DNA of 64,000 nucleotides from Flavobacterium tagetis. Its GTDB lineage: Bacteria > Bacteroidota > Bacteroidia > Flavobacteriales > Flavobacteriaceae. Position 1 is the first letter of the stretch. Every line of letters starts with the position of its first letter. The position numbers were made by a program, and so were the translations under genes. A model generated the notes under the pieces. It saw only the letters and a list, made by a program, of their open reading frames with translations, was not told where the DNA came from and made no database searches. This document shows positions 9,039-18,386 of the stretch, piece after piece. The DNA is taken from the NCBI RefSeq assembly GCF_016735615.1, contig NZ_JAERSF010000003.1, positions 62,001 through 126,000 on the forward strand, written 5' to 3'.

Positions 9039-10772
9039 TTACCAACCTGGATTTTGTTTTAATTCTACACCTTGTGCTTTGTATAAATCAATGTCATTCG
9101 TTGGAATGTTCATTAAATAATGCTTAGGTTCAAAAGTTCTTGTACTTGCTGGGTATATTTTTACATAACCATTAGCATCAACGACAGTTTGAGAACCAAC
9201 AGGAGTTCCAATTCTAGCACCCAGATTTACATCAGGATTTTTTGATGTGTCTAAATAATCACCTTTTTTCCAACGGTAAATATCAGCTTGTCTTAATGTT
9301 GTCCAGCTCATGAACTCGATTTGACGCTCACGACGAACTTCCCAAATCAACGGATTTACAACACCAGAAAGTTGTTCTAACGAAGAAGTTCTTCTTGGAT
9401 CATTAATTTGTACTCCATTTGCAGAAGCATTTACTCCATCGGTAGTCAAAGGAGCAATTCCAGCACGTGTACGTACTTTATTGATTGATAAATCAAGATC
9501 GCTATTGGTTGCAGTTCCTAATTCAGCGCAAGCTTCAGCATAATTTAAATATACTTCGCTTAAAGTAAATAATGGAGCATCTGTATAGTTACGTCCTCCA
9601 GTTGTTACATCTGGACCTGTTGTAGCAGGGTTGTTGTATAATTCGAATACATATCCAGACATTGAAACCAAAGCTGCAGTACCAAAAGGTTTTCCTTTGT
9701 AACCATAATTAGCTGGGTTTACCGTTTTTGCAAAACGCGGATCTCTGTTTGCAAATGTTTTTGCAGCAGTATCATCACCTGTGTATTGGCTATTTCCAGA
9801 CTGTTGAATAGGCAATCCGTTTGTTGTTACATAACTGTCAGCAGCCCATTTTGTTAATCCATACTGAATAGTTGAAGTATTCGTATAGTTTTGAAGAGAG
9901 TGCATCAATACGTTTGTTAAATAACGTTTTGCTAATATCACTTCTGTATTTCCAAGTAATTCAACTGAATTGTAAAGTCCTTTCCAATCTGCATTCAATT
10001 TGTAGCTTGGATTGTTCATAATCATTAATGAAGCTGCTTTTGCTTTGTTTAAGTAAGCGCTTCCATCTTGACCTAAATGGTATTTTCTATATGTACCTTC
10101 GTAAAGACAAGCATTACTTAATGCAGCGTAAGCAGTGTATTTGTTTGCAGTAGCGTTTTTATCATCGTTAACCAACATTAAATCTGCTGCTTCTTGAAGT
10201 TCTGCTATTACTTTGTCCATAATTTCAGCTCTTGGTTTTGAAGGAGCATATACTTCAGCATCGCCTTGAGCTAAATATTTGTCAGTATAAGGCACATCAC
10301 CAAATTTTTGCACTAAACGGAAATACGTATAAGCTCTGAAAAATTTTGCAACTCCAATATAATGGTTCTTTTTTTCTGTTGACATGCTTACTGTAGGTAC
10401 TTTTTCCAGCATCAGATTACAACGACGGATAAGTGTGTAATACTCATTCCAAGAATAAAGATTCGTAGTTGCAGCTGTAACTGGCATTTGGTAGAAAGTA
10501 AATGCAGACAAGTTATCATCTACTCTGTAATCACTTCCATGATAGTAGAAAAAAGAAAGTCCGATTGTAGTTCCGTTTCCATAACCATAAAAAGTATCAT
10601 AATTAAGCCATGAAAAGGTTTTTACGTTATCTTCTGACTGCCAAAAGTTATCGTTTGTGAATTTATCTGCAGGATCATCTGTAAGATAATCTGAACAGCT
10701 AACTGCGCTTCCTGCAAGTAAAGCAGTTGCAAACATTAGCAGAAACTTAGATTTTATATTATATTTTTTCAT
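9039..10772 (-). CDS. SusD/RagB family surface glycan-binding lipoprotein
   Basis: A 577-residue SusD/RagB lipoprotein with signal peptide and lipobox GSAVSC. The N-terminal SusD-like region starts at SDYLTDDPADKFTNDNFW, and the SusD C-terminal domain includes LSEVYLNYAEACAELG, RTRAGI and the late WEVRRERQIEFMSW motif. SusD proteins cap the SusC barrel at the outer membrane and capture oligosaccharides or other polymers. It is encoded 25 bp downstream of its SusC partner in the usual order. Its substrate is unknown; the surrounding MurQ, NamZ and NagZ genes suggest peptidoglycan or amino-sugar fragments. Confidence 0.95.
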   Translation of the reverse strand: MKKYNIKSKFLLMFATALLAGSAVSCSDYLTDDPADKFTNDNFWQSEDNVKTFSWLNYDTFYGYGNGTTIGLSFFYYHGSDYRVDDNLSAFTFYQMPVTAATTNLYSWNEYYTLIRRCNLMLEKVPTVSMSTEKKNHYIGVAKFFRAYTYFRLVQKFGDVPYTDKYLAQGDAEVYAPSKPRAEIMDKVIAELQEAADLMLVNDDKNATANKYTAYAALSNACLYEGTYRKYHLGQDGSAYLNKAKAASLMIMNNPSYKLNADWKGLYNSVELLGNTEVILAKRYLTNVLMHSLQNYTNTSTIQYGLTKWAADSYVTTNGLPIQQSGNSQYTGDDTAAKTFANRDPRFAKTVNPANYGYKGKPFGTAALVSMSGYVFELYNNPATTGPDVTTGGRNYTDAPLFTLSEVYLNYAEACAELGTATNSDLDLSINKVRTRAGIAPLTTDGVNASANGVQINDPRRTSSLEQLSGVVNPLIWEVRRERQIEFMSWTTLRQADIYRWKKGDYLDTSKNPDVNLGARIGTPVGSQTVVDANGYVKIYPASTRTFEPKHYLMNIPTNDIDLYKAQGVELKQNPGW

Positions 10773-10797
10773 TGTATGAGTTTTGAATAGTTAGAGA

Positions 10798-13700
10798 TTA
10801 GAAAGCGATATCAACACCAACTGACCATGTTTTAGTGTAAGGATAAGCTCTTCCCCAGAAAACTTCTGTTTCGTCAATTTCAGGATCTACAGGAAGACGT
10901 TTGTCTGCCCAAGTCGCAATATTTTCACCAGAAGTATATAATCTTACTTTTTCTAATCCTGCTTTTTTCACAAGAACCGCTGGCAAATTATATCCGATAG
11001 TAAAGTTTTTTAGACGGAAATAAGACATGTCTAATAAATATCTTGTTGAAGTTACGAAGTTATTTTGTCCGTTTGTACCAGAACCAAAGGTATTCGCTTC
11101 GTTACCATAATATGGATTTGGCCAATAAGCACCTGTGTTTTGTGGAGTCCAGTAGTCTGCTTGGTTTTCATACATTTGCTGAGGTGCACGGTAGAAAGGC
11201 AATACAGCATCTGAAGCTGCCCAGTAATCACGTTTTCCAACTCCTTGGAAGAAAGCAGAGATATCAAATCCGCGGAATTTTCCACCCAATGTGATACCAT
11301 ATCTGTAACGAGGTGTAGAGTTACCAATTTTACGTAAATCCCCATGATCATCAGCAGTTCCAGCTCCACGAGTAATAGCTCCATCACCATCTAAATCTAA
11401 ATAGTGAACGTCTCCAGCTCCATATTTAAAGTTACCACCCATTGTTTTAGAGTAGTCAACGCCATTTACCGTTTTACCATTGTTAGTAATTACATCATCA
11501 GCCTGAAGAAGTCTATCACTAGTTAATCCCCAGATTTGGCCAATTTCGTAACCATCATAATATGGTTTTGTATCAGTTGTTACTAAAGCTAATAATTTAG
11601 AAGTGTTGTTCCATTTTGTGATTACCGATTTAGAATCAGATAAAGCAAGATCAACAAAAACAGAAGCAGTTTCGCTAAGATTTTTATTAAAGTTTAACGA
11701 AAGTTCCCAACCTTGAGTTCTCATGTTTCCTGAGTTAGTCTGAGCAGAAGTCTGTCCAAATGAACCTGGAAGAGTTATACCAGGAGCAAGCATTCCTTTT
11801 GTATCACGCTGATACCAATCGAAAGAAGCACCAAGCATATCCAATATTTTAACATCGATACCCACATCTTTGGTCATTACTTTTTCCCATGTTAATGCAG
11901 GATCTACGTTTGTTGGTAAATTTGTAGAAGGAGGAATAGTAGCACCACTGTTAATCCAAGAAGGATTTTTAGCTGTCATAATCGATAAGAAAGCATTGTT
12001 TCCAACATTTTGGTTACCAATTGATCCGATAGAACCACGTAATTTAAGGTCGTTTAACCAGCTACGAGTTCCTTCCATAAATTTCTCGTTTACAATTTTG
12101 TATCCTACAGAAGCAGAAGGGAAGAATCCCCATTGTTCGTTAGTTGGGAATCTTGAAGAACCGTCATAACGAGCGTTAAGCTCTACTAAATAAATTCCGT
12201 TGTAATCATAGTTCACACGTCCAAAGAAACCTGCAATTGAATATTCTGTTACCGTTGGGTTTAAATCTGTGTTTGCAGCTCCAGAAACAAATTGCTCACC
12301 TACAGCAAGGTTGAATTCTGGTTTTGATTTATCTAAAAGCGTATTTCTTCTTGCATAGTTGCGAGATAAATTTTGCCATTCTGAGTTGAAACCAGCTAAG
12401 AATTTAAAATTATGTTTGTCAAATTGTTTTTTATAGTTACCATAAATGTTTACCACATTTGTAGTTGACTCTTGTTTTGACTGTCCAACAAAATCATTTC
12501 CTGTTTCAAGAGTTGCAGGAGTAGCAGTTTTAATTGTGTTGGCATCATATGGCATTGCAGACCAGCTGTCCCATGCTAAGAATTTACCACCATTTTGCTT
12601 TCTGTTGTAATAATCGTTTACACTGCTTATTTCAGTGATAAGGTTTAAATCTTTTGTAATATCAGCTGTAAATCTAGCACTTACTCTTGTATTACGTTTA
12701 TTGTTTTCGTTTCTAGAAGCATTAGATAAATATCCTCCAGCTGTACGGAAATTGTATCCTCTGTAAGTTCCAAAATTCGGGAAATATTGTCCCCAACGAA
12801 GTGCGTAACCAAAGTAACCTCCGTAACCTGTATCATCAGTTCCAGAACCACCATAGTAATTAAACGGCTGATCGTAAGAACTGTTGATTGTCATTACTTT
12901 GAAATCTCCAGTAAGCCAATCTGCCAATTTTGTTGTAAAACCTAAATTGATGTTGATTCTTTGTCTCTTTTCCTGATTTACTCTTAACATACCATCTTGG
13001 TTTGTAAGTCCGAATGAAGCAAAGAATGAACTTTTATCTCCTAAGTTTCCTTGTGCAGAAATATTGTGTGTAGTTTGTAATGCATTGCTAGCATACAATT
13101 CTTTATTAGCATCCCAAACTCTGTAAAAATAAGGAACACCATTTTTTATTTCCCAATCTTCTCCATAAACCATTTCACGGCTTGTACGATTGTTTGCGTA
13201 CTTTTCTTTCCAGTTTTTAATTCCGTCTAATAAAATGCTGTAGTTCTGACCAAAAATCTCTGGAGTAGAGCCGTCAGTTCTTGTTCCTGCAGCAATTAAT
13301 CCTGGAATCTCTTCTGTTGGATCTAAGAATTTAAGCGTAGAAATCGGATTTACAAAAGCAGTATTTGCTGAATACGAAAATCTCACTTTTCCTTCGCCTG
13401 TTTTTCCACTTTTTGTAGTAATAAGAACTACACCAAACGCAGCACGAGCACCATAGATAGATGCAGAAGCAGCATCTTTAAGTACAGACATCGTTGCGAT
13501 ATCATTTGGGTTAATTAATGATAAATCTGTAGGAACACCATCAACTAATATTAAAGGATCATCTGAACCATTAACAGTACCCGCTCCACGAATGTTGATT
13601 TTTGCGGCACGGTTGATATTTCCTGAGTTGAAATTGATGTTTACACCAGGTGTAGTACCTTGTAAAGCTTTACTAACATCCGTTAACGGTCTGCTTCCAA

Positions 13701-14085
13701 TTGTTTTGGCAACATCAATATTTGCAACAGCTCCCGTTAAGTTCGTTTTTTTCTGAGAAGCAAAACCTACAACAACAACTTCGTCTAGTTTCGAAGTGCT
13801 TTCTATAAGGCCAACATTTATTTTCTGTTGGCTTTCCACTTTAATTAACTGGGTTTCGTAACCCATATAACTAAAGCTTAGCGTACGTCCCGATGCTACA
13901 GAAATGCTGTAGTTTCCATCAAAGTCAGTTGTAGTACCGTTATTTGTTCCTTGAATAACGACGCTGACTCCAGGAATCGGAATTCCGTCTGATTTGCTTT
14001 TTACTGTTCCAGTAACTGTTTTTGCTTGTCCAAATGCTGTTTGAATGCACAAAACCAACACTGAAATAAAGAGTAACTTTTTCAT
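10798..14085 (-). CDS. SusC/RagA family TonB-linked outer-membrane transporter
   Basis: A 1095-residue SusC-type TonB-dependent barrel. After a signal peptide (about 1-19) comes a carboxypeptidase-regulatory-like domain (TVTGTVKSKSDGIPIPGVSV onward), a TonB-box-like KLDEVVVVGF near 100, a plug with TGAVANIDVAK and LVDGVPTDLSLINPNDIATM, and a long beta-barrel ending in an aromatic residue (VDIAF). It imports large oligomers across the outer membrane together with the downstream SusD. The gene is divergent from the DeoR-type regulator; the 250-bp gap holds a TATATTTG box and AACGCAAA repeats that may be operators. Confidence 0.96.
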   Translation of the reverse strand: MKKLLFISVLVLCIQTAFGQAKTVTGTVKSKSDGIPIPGVSVVIQGTNNGTTTDFDGNYSISVASGRTLSFSYMGYETQLIKVESQQKINVGLIESTSKLDEVVVVGFASQKKTNLTGAVANIDVAKTIGSRPLTDVSKALQGTTPGVNINFNSGNINRAAKINIRGAGTVNGSDDPLILVDGVPTDLSLINPNDIATMSVLKDAASASIYGARAAFGVVLITTKSGKTGEGKVRFSYSANTAFVNPISTLKFLDPTEEIPGLIAAGTRTDGSTPEIFGQNYSILLDGIKNWKEKYANNRTSREMVYGEDWEIKNGVPYFYRVWDANKELYASNALQTTHNISAQGNLGDKSSFFASFGLTNQDGMLRVNQEKRQRININLGFTTKLADWLTGDFKVMTINSSYDQPFNYYGGSGTDDTGYGGYFGYALRWGQYFPNFGTYRGYNFRTAGGYLSNASRNENNKRNTRVSARFTADITKDLNLITEISSVNDYYNRKQNGGKFLAWDSWSAMPYDANTIKTATPATLETGNDFVGQSKQESTTNVVNIYGNYKKQFDKHNFKFLAGFNSEWQNLSRNYARRNTLLDKSKPEFNLAVGEQFVSGAANTDLNPTVTEYSIAGFFGRVNYDYNGIYLVELNARYDGSSRFPTNEQWGFFPSASVGYKIVNEKFMEGTRSWLNDLKLRGSIGSIGNQNVGNNAFLSIMTAKNPSWINSGATIPPSTNLPTNVDPALTWEKVMTKDVGIDVKILDMLGASFDWYQRDTKGMLAPGITLPGSFGQTSAQTNSGNMRTQGWELSLNFNKNLSETASVFVDLALSDSKSVITKWNNTSKLLALVTTDTKPYYDGYEIGQIWGLTSDRLLQADDVITNNGKTVNGVDYSKTMGGNFKYGAGDVHYLDLDGDGAITRGAGTADDHGDLRKIGNSTPRYRYGITLGGKFRGFDISAFFQGVGKRDYWAASDAVLPFYRAPQQMYENQADYWTPQNTGAYWPNPYYGNEANTFGSGTNGQNNFVTSTRYLLDMSYFRLKNFTIGYNLPAVLVKKAGLEKVRLYTSGENIATWADKRLPVDPEIDETEVFWGRAYPYTKTWSVGVDIAF

Positions 14086-14117
14086 GATTAATCTGGTTTT
14101 TTATGGTTGTTGTTGAG

Positions 14118-14125
14118 CAAATATA
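14118..14125 (-). promoter_or_regulatory. TAnnTTTG -7 box for the susCD operon
   Basis: The minus strand reads TATATTTG about 33 bp before the susC start, matching the Flavobacterium -7 consensus. No good TTG element is seen at the expected distance, so the promoter may be weak or activator-dependent. Confidence 0.45.
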
Positions 14126-14183
14126 TTTATTTATTGCATATAAATGCATTATTTTCTGTTTTTTTTCGAAAAATAATTTAAAA

Positions 14184-14201
14184 AACGCAAAATAACGCAA
14201 A
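14184..14201. promoter_or_regulatory. Candidate operator, AACGCAAA direct repeat
   Basis: The sequence AACGCAAAATAACGCAAA holds two AACGCAAA units exactly 10 bp apart, about one helix turn. It lies between susC and the deoR-type gene, and related sites occur at 15104-15125 and 15150-15161 on the other side of that gene. It is a candidate binding site for the DeoR-type protein. Confidence 0.5.
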
Positions 14202-14300
14202 TTTTAATAAAAAATTAGAATTGAATTTGTTTTGAAAATCTTACTAATGCATGATTTTGCAGTTTTTAGACTCTTTTCTGATATGGAATGAAATATTTGA

Positions 14301-14308
14301 TATATTTG
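14301..14308 (+). promoter_or_regulatory. TAnnTTTG -7 box for the DeoR-type regulator
   Basis: TATATTTG occurs 27 bp before the regulator start codon, which would give a short leader of about 20 nt. No convincing TTG element lies 17-23 bp upstream. Confidence 0.45.
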
Positions 14309-14335
14309 CGATGAACTTTAACTTTTATAAAAAAG

Positions 14336-15085
14336 ATGCTGAAAGCCGAAAGACATAAATATATAATGACTAAACTTATTGAAGACCAAAAAGTTGTTAC
14401 AACAGATTTAGCTTTGGCTCTCGATTTGTCTGAAGATACAATAAGAAGAGATTTGAATGAATTGGACAGTAAAAAGCTGTTAGAAAAAGTATACGGCGGT
14501 GCGGTTCAGGTTAAAGAGAAATCTGCAAATGTCTTTGATATTGCTATAACTGCAGAAGAACAGAAAAAACAAATCGTGTCAAAAGCATTGTCATTACTTC
14601 ATGACGATCAGGTTATTATAATGAGTGGAGGAAGCACTAATCTGGTTTTCGCAAAGTTAATTCCGGCCGATTTAAAAGCTACAATATATACGTATAGTTT
14701 ACCGATAGCCATGCAATTGTCTCAGCATCCAAATATTGATTTGATTTTTATTGGAGGGAAAATGCAGAAAAACGCAATGGTGACAATTGGTATGGATGTG
14801 ATTCAGGTAGTTTCTAAGATTAAAGCTGATATTTGTTTCATTGGAGCCAGCAGTATTAATATAAAACAAGGACTTACAGAAGTAGGTTATGAAATTTCAA
14901 TTGTCAAAAAAGCTATGATAGAAGCTTCTGACAGAGTAGTTTCCATGTTTGCTTCAAATAAACTAAACACCAAAATGCCACACGGCGTTTGCGATCTTAC
15001 CCAGCTGGATACTATTGTAACAGAATTAGATCCAGAAGATGAAAGACTAGATGAATATAGAAAATCTGGAGTCTTTATCTTATAA
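14336..15085 (+). CDS. DeoR/GlpR family transcriptional regulator
   Basis: A 249-residue DeoR-type repressor. The N-terminal helix-turn-helix spans about residues 5-55 with TTDLALALDLSEDTIRRDL and the family hallmark KVYGGAV. The C-terminal sugar-phosphate-sensing domain has SGGSTN, IFIGGK and FIGASSI. Such regulators usually respond to a phosphorylated sugar; here MurNAc-6-P or GlcNAc-6-P would fit the operon. It is divergent from susCD and upstream of the FAD/Fe-S oxidase, with AACGCAAA-type sites on both sides, so it probably controls both arms of the locus. Confidence 0.92.
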   Translation: MLKAERHKYIMTKLIEDQKVVTTDLALALDLSEDTIRRDLNELDSKKLLEKVYGGAVQVKEKSANVFDIAITAEEQKKQIVSKALSLLHDDQVIIMSGGSTNLVFAKLIPADLKATIYTYSLPIAMQLSQHPNIDLIFIGGKMQKNAMVTIGMDVIQVVSKIKADICFIGASSINIKQGLTEVGYEISIVKKAMIEASDRVVSMFASNKLNTKMPHGVCDLTQLDTIVTELDPEDERLDEYRKSGVFIL

Positions 15086-15103
15086 TTTTGAACTTATCGA
15101 CCG

Positions 15104-15125
15104 TTATTTTTGCGTTTTGTTGCGG
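15104..15125. promoter_or_regulatory. Candidate operator, inverted TTGCG repeat
   Basis: Two TTGCG units at 15110-15114 and 15120-15124 are 10 bp apart. The left part reads TTATTTTTGCGTT, which is the reverse complement of AACGCAAAATAA with one extra base. It lies just past the regulator stop codon. Confidence 0.4.
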
Positions 15126-15149
15126 TATCTTAATTTTATTATGTTAAAA

Positions 15150-15161
15150 AACGCAAAATAA
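15150..15161. promoter_or_regulatory. Candidate operator AACGCAAAATAA
   Basis: An exact copy of the first 12 bases of the site at 14184, placed 23 bp before the TATATTTG box at 15185. This position would allow control of the FAD/Fe-S oxidase gene. Confidence 0.5.
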
Positions 15162-15184
15162 TGTATTTGTATGCTTTTTGTATC

Positions 15185-15192
15185 TATATTTG
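15185..15192 (+). promoter_or_regulatory. TAnnTTTG -7 box for the FAD/Fe-S oxidase operon
   Basis: TATATTTG, with a TTTG at 15166-15169 that is 15 bp away and so slightly close. It would leave an untranslated leader of about 220 nt before the start at 15417. Confidence 0.5.
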
Positions 15193-15223
15193 TTAAAACT
15201 AATTTTATTAGTCAGATATATTT

Positions 15224-15313
15224 ATGAAAATCAATCCTTCGTGCACTTGCTATTTTTTCAGGTGTAATTTGAAGAAGTTCAATGCTTCCAAAAGGAACTT
15301 TAATAAATATTGA
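15224..15313 (+). CDS. Possible 29-residue leader peptide with three cysteines
   Basis: A short ORF lies in the long leader between the 15185 promoter and the oxidase gene. It begins MKINPSCTCYFF and holds three Cys within residues 7-14 and many Lys/Asn. It could be a regulatory leader peptide, but a 29-codon ORF can occur by chance in this AT-rich sequence. No homology is recognised. The remainder of the 331-bp gap shows nothing else beyond the operator-like sites. Confidence 0.2.
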   Translation: MKINPSCTCYFFRCNLKKFNASKRNFNKY

Positions 15314-15416
15314 ATTCTAAATAAAATTTAGAATGTCTTGTTTTTGCATAATGTCTTTTAGCAAAATGTAGAAATAAAACATGTATTAAAGAACCAAAAG
15401 CAACAGAACCAATTAA

Positions 15417-18332
15417 ATGTCCGATTCTCTCCAATTACAAGAATTAGAAACTTCTTTAGAAGGAACTCTTTTTTATGATGACCTTCATAAAAAAATATAT
15501 GCTACAGATGCCTCTGCTTATAGAATTATGCCTCTTGCCGTGGCTATTCCAAAATCAGAAAATGATATTATAAATATTATTCGGTTTGCTTCAAAAAATA
15601 AGATTTCAATAACGCCAAGAACAGCAGGGACTTCACTAGCTGGCCAAACCGTTGGAAGCGGAATCATTGTAGATGTCTCGAAACATTTTAATAAAATTGT
15701 TTCTTTTGATCCTAAAAAGAAAACTATAACCGTTCAGCCTGGTGTAATTCGAGATGAACTAAATTTATATTTAAAACCGCACGGACTGTTTTTTGCTCCA
15801 ACAACATCAACAACCAATAGATGTATGATTGGTGGAATGGTCGGAAACAATTCATCTGGAACAACCTCAATTCGTTATGGTGTTACCCGAGATAAAATTG
15901 TAGAAATAAAAGCTGTTTTGAGTGACGGAACTACGGCGGTTTTTAAAGATTTAACTTCCGAAGAATTTATAGAGAAAACAAAAGGAGATTCTTTAGAAAA
16001 TAAAATCTACAAGACTATTTACGAAGAACTTTCGAACAAAGAAAACCAGGAAGAAATCTTAAAAGAATTTCCAAAGCCAGAAATTCACAGACGAAATACA
16101 GGTTATGCGATTGATGTTTTATTGAAATCAAAACTTTTTTCGGGAACAGAAGATACCATCAATTTAGGAAAACTCCTTTGCGGAAGTGAAGGAACTTTGG
16201 CATTTACGACAGAAATCACTTTGAAAGTAGACGATTTGCCACCAGTAAACAATATTATGGTGGTGGCGCATTTTCATACCATTCAAGAAAGTTTGGAAGC
16301 CGTTGTTACAGCCATGAAACATCATTTGTACACTTGCGAAATGATGGATGACACCATATTAGATTGTACCAAAACCAATAGAGAACAGGCTAAAAACCGA
16401 TTTTTTATTGTGGGCGAACCAAAGGCAGTGATTATGCTCGAAGTGGGATCACACATTAGTATGGAAGATGCCGAAATGCAAGCCGATGCTTTAATTAAAG
16501 ATCTTCAAATTAATGGTTTCGGATATGCCTTGCCAAAAATTTACGGAACCGATATTGACAAAGTAAACGAAGTAAGAAAAGCAGGTCTTGGACTTTTAGG
16601 AAGTATTGTGGGCGACGACAAAGCAGCCGATTCTATTGAAGATACAGCGGTTGAATTGAGTGATCTTCCCAATTATATTGCTGATTTTGCAGCGATGATG
16701 GAAAGGCACGGACAAAGTGCGATTTATTATGCGCATGCTGGAGCGGGAGAACTGCATTTGCGTCCGAAGATAAATTTGAAAACAAAAGAAGGGTTGCATC
16801 AGTTTAGAAATTTATCTACTGAAGTAGCGCATTTAGTAAAAAAATATAGAGGTTCATTAAGCGGTGAACATGGTGACGGAATTCTACGCGGAGAGTTTTT
16901 GCCGTTTATGATTGGCGATAAAAACTACGAACTGCTGAAAAGAGTAAAAAAAGCATTTGATCCTGACACTATTTTGAATGTTGGCAAAATTGTAAATGCT
17001 TCTAAAATGGATGAAAACCTTCGTTTCGAAGCAGGGAGAGTAGAGCCTGAAATAAAAACGATTCAGGATTTCTCTGATAGTTTAGGAGTTTTGCGTGCTG
17101 CCGAAAAATGCAACGGATCGGGCGATTGCCGTAAAATGCCTTCAGCAGGCGGAACTTTATGTCCAAGTTATCGTGCCACAAGAAACGAAAAAGATACTAC
17201 GCGTGCGCGTGCAAACGCTTTAAGAGAATATCTGACGAATTCTGAAAAAGAAAATAAATTCGATCACGAAGAATTATACAAGGTTTTTGAATTGTGTGTA
17301 AGCTGTAAAGCCTGCGCAAGCGAATGTCCGAGCAATGTAGACGTAGCAACTTTAAAAGCTGAATTTTTATACCAATACCAAAAAGCAAACGGATTTTCTT
17401 TCCGAAATAAAATCTTTGCTTTCAATTCAAAATTGAATGAATTGGGAAGCATTGCGCCATCTGTTACCAATTGGGCTTCTAATCTTTCATTCGTTAAAAA
17501 AAGAATGGGAATTGCGCCTGAAAGACAAGTGCCTTTATTGGCTCCAAAGACCTTTAGAAAATGGTATGAAAAGAACAAAAAAAGTAACATAAACAGTTCT
17601 TTTGAAAATGGTAGTGTTTATCTTTTCTGTGATGAATTTACTAATTACTATGATGTTTCAGTCGGAATCGATGCGTACGAACTGTTGACAGAATTAGGTT
17701 ACAGAGTAATTGTAATTGATCATGAAGAAAGTGGAAGAGCTTTTATTTCAAAAGGTTTTCTGGAAGAAGCACAAGAAATTGCCAATAAAAATGTCAATAC
17801 GTTTAAAAATATAATTTCTGCAAATACGCCTTTAATCGGAATCGAACCTTCAGCTATATTGACTTTCAGAGATGAATATCTCCGATTGGCTGCAGATAAA
17901 GAAAGTGCTGAAAAAGTAGCCCAAAATACCTTTACAATTGAGGAATTTTTTAAAAGAGAAATTGGAAACGGAAAAATTCACGCAGATCAATTTTCTGAAA
18001 AAGAGAAAAATATCAAAATTCACGGCCATTGTCATCAAAAGTCATTAAGCTCAGTTGAAGCTTCTTTTGCGATGCTGAATGTTCCAAAAAATAATACCGT
18101 TACGATTTACAATTCGGGCTGTTGCGGAATGGCGGGTTCATTTGGTTATGAAAAAGAACATTACGAAATCAGTATGAAGATGGGAGAAGATACGCTGTTT
18201 CCGAAAATCAGAGCGACAGAACCATCAACAGCAATTGCGGCGGCGGGAACTAGTTGTCGCCATCAAATTTTTGACGGAACGAACAGAAAAGCCATGCATC
18301 CCGTGACCATTTTAAAAGATTGTTTGAAATAA
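15417..18332 (+). CDS. FAD/Fe-S D-2-hydroxyacid (likely D-lactate) dehydrogenase
   Basis: A 971-residue fusion of a FAD-linked oxidase with an iron-sulfur subunit, like GlcD plus GlpC/GlcF, and similar in layout to YdiJ-type D-2-hydroxyacid dehydrogenases. The FAD_binding_4 domain (about 35-240) has TPRTAGTSLAGQTVGSGI; the oxidase C-terminal domain contains YAHAGAGELHLRP and SGEHGDGILRGEF. Two Cys clusters follow (CNGSGDC, then CVSCKACASECP), and the C-terminal part has HGHCHQKSL and NSGCCGMAGSFG. It should pass electrons from a D-2-hydroxyacid to the quinone pool. MurQ in the same locus makes D-lactate, so D-lactate is the favoured substrate (inference). The next gene starts 54 bp downstream. 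Confidence 0.85.
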   Translation: MSDSLQLQELETSLEGTLFYDDLHKKIYATDASAYRIMPLAVAIPKSENDIINIIRFASKNKISITPRTAGTSLAGQTVGSGIIVDVSKHFNKIVSFDPKKKTITVQPGVIRDELNLYLKPHGLFFAPTTSTTNRCMIGGMVGNNSSGTTSIRYGVTRDKIVEIKAVLSDGTTAVFKDLTSEEFIEKTKGDSLENKIYKTIYEELSNKENQEEILKEFPKPEIHRRNTGYAIDVLLKSKLFSGTEDTINLGKLLCGSEGTLAFTTEITLKVDDLPPVNNIMVVAHFHTIQESLEAVVTAMKHHLYTCEMMDDTILDCTKTNREQAKNRFFIVGEPKAVIMLEVGSHISMEDAEMQADALIKDLQINGFGYALPKIYGTDIDKVNEVRKAGLGLLGSIVGDDKAADSIEDTAVELSDLPNYIADFAAMMERHGQSAIYYAHAGAGELHLRPKINLKTKEGLHQFRNLSTEVAHLVKKYRGSLSGEHGDGILRGEFLPFMIGDKNYELLKRVKKAFDPDTILNVGKIVNASKMDENLRFEAGRVEPEIKTIQDFSDSLGVLRAAEKCNGSGDCRKMPSAGGTLCPSYRATRNEKDTTRARANALREYLTNSEKENKFDHEELYKVFELCVSCKACASECPSNVDVATLKAEFLYQYQKANGFSFRNKIFAFNSKLNELGSIAPSVTNWASNLSFVKKRMGIAPERQVPLLAPKTFRKWYEKNKKSNINSSFENGSVYLFCDEFTNYYDVSVGIDAYELLTELGYRVIVIDHEESGRAFISKGFLEEAQEIANKNVNTFKNIISANTPLIGIEPSAILTFRDEYLRLAADKESAEKVAQNTFTIEEFFKREIGNGKIHADQFSEKEKNIKIHGHCHQKSLSSVEASFAMLNVPKNNTVTIYNSGCCGMAGSFGYEKEHYEISMKMGEDTLFPKIRATEPSTAIAAAGTSCRHQIFDGTNRKAMHPVTILKDCLK

Positions 18333-18386
18333 TTTTTTGTATTTTCCCTGTGCTTTTCAGAAATATTATTTAAAAAAACATCAATT

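Noticed and set aside
11052..11390. 112-residue minus-strand ORF inside susC
   Set aside because: It is an alternative frame of the SusC gene and would require overlapping a conserved barrel region.
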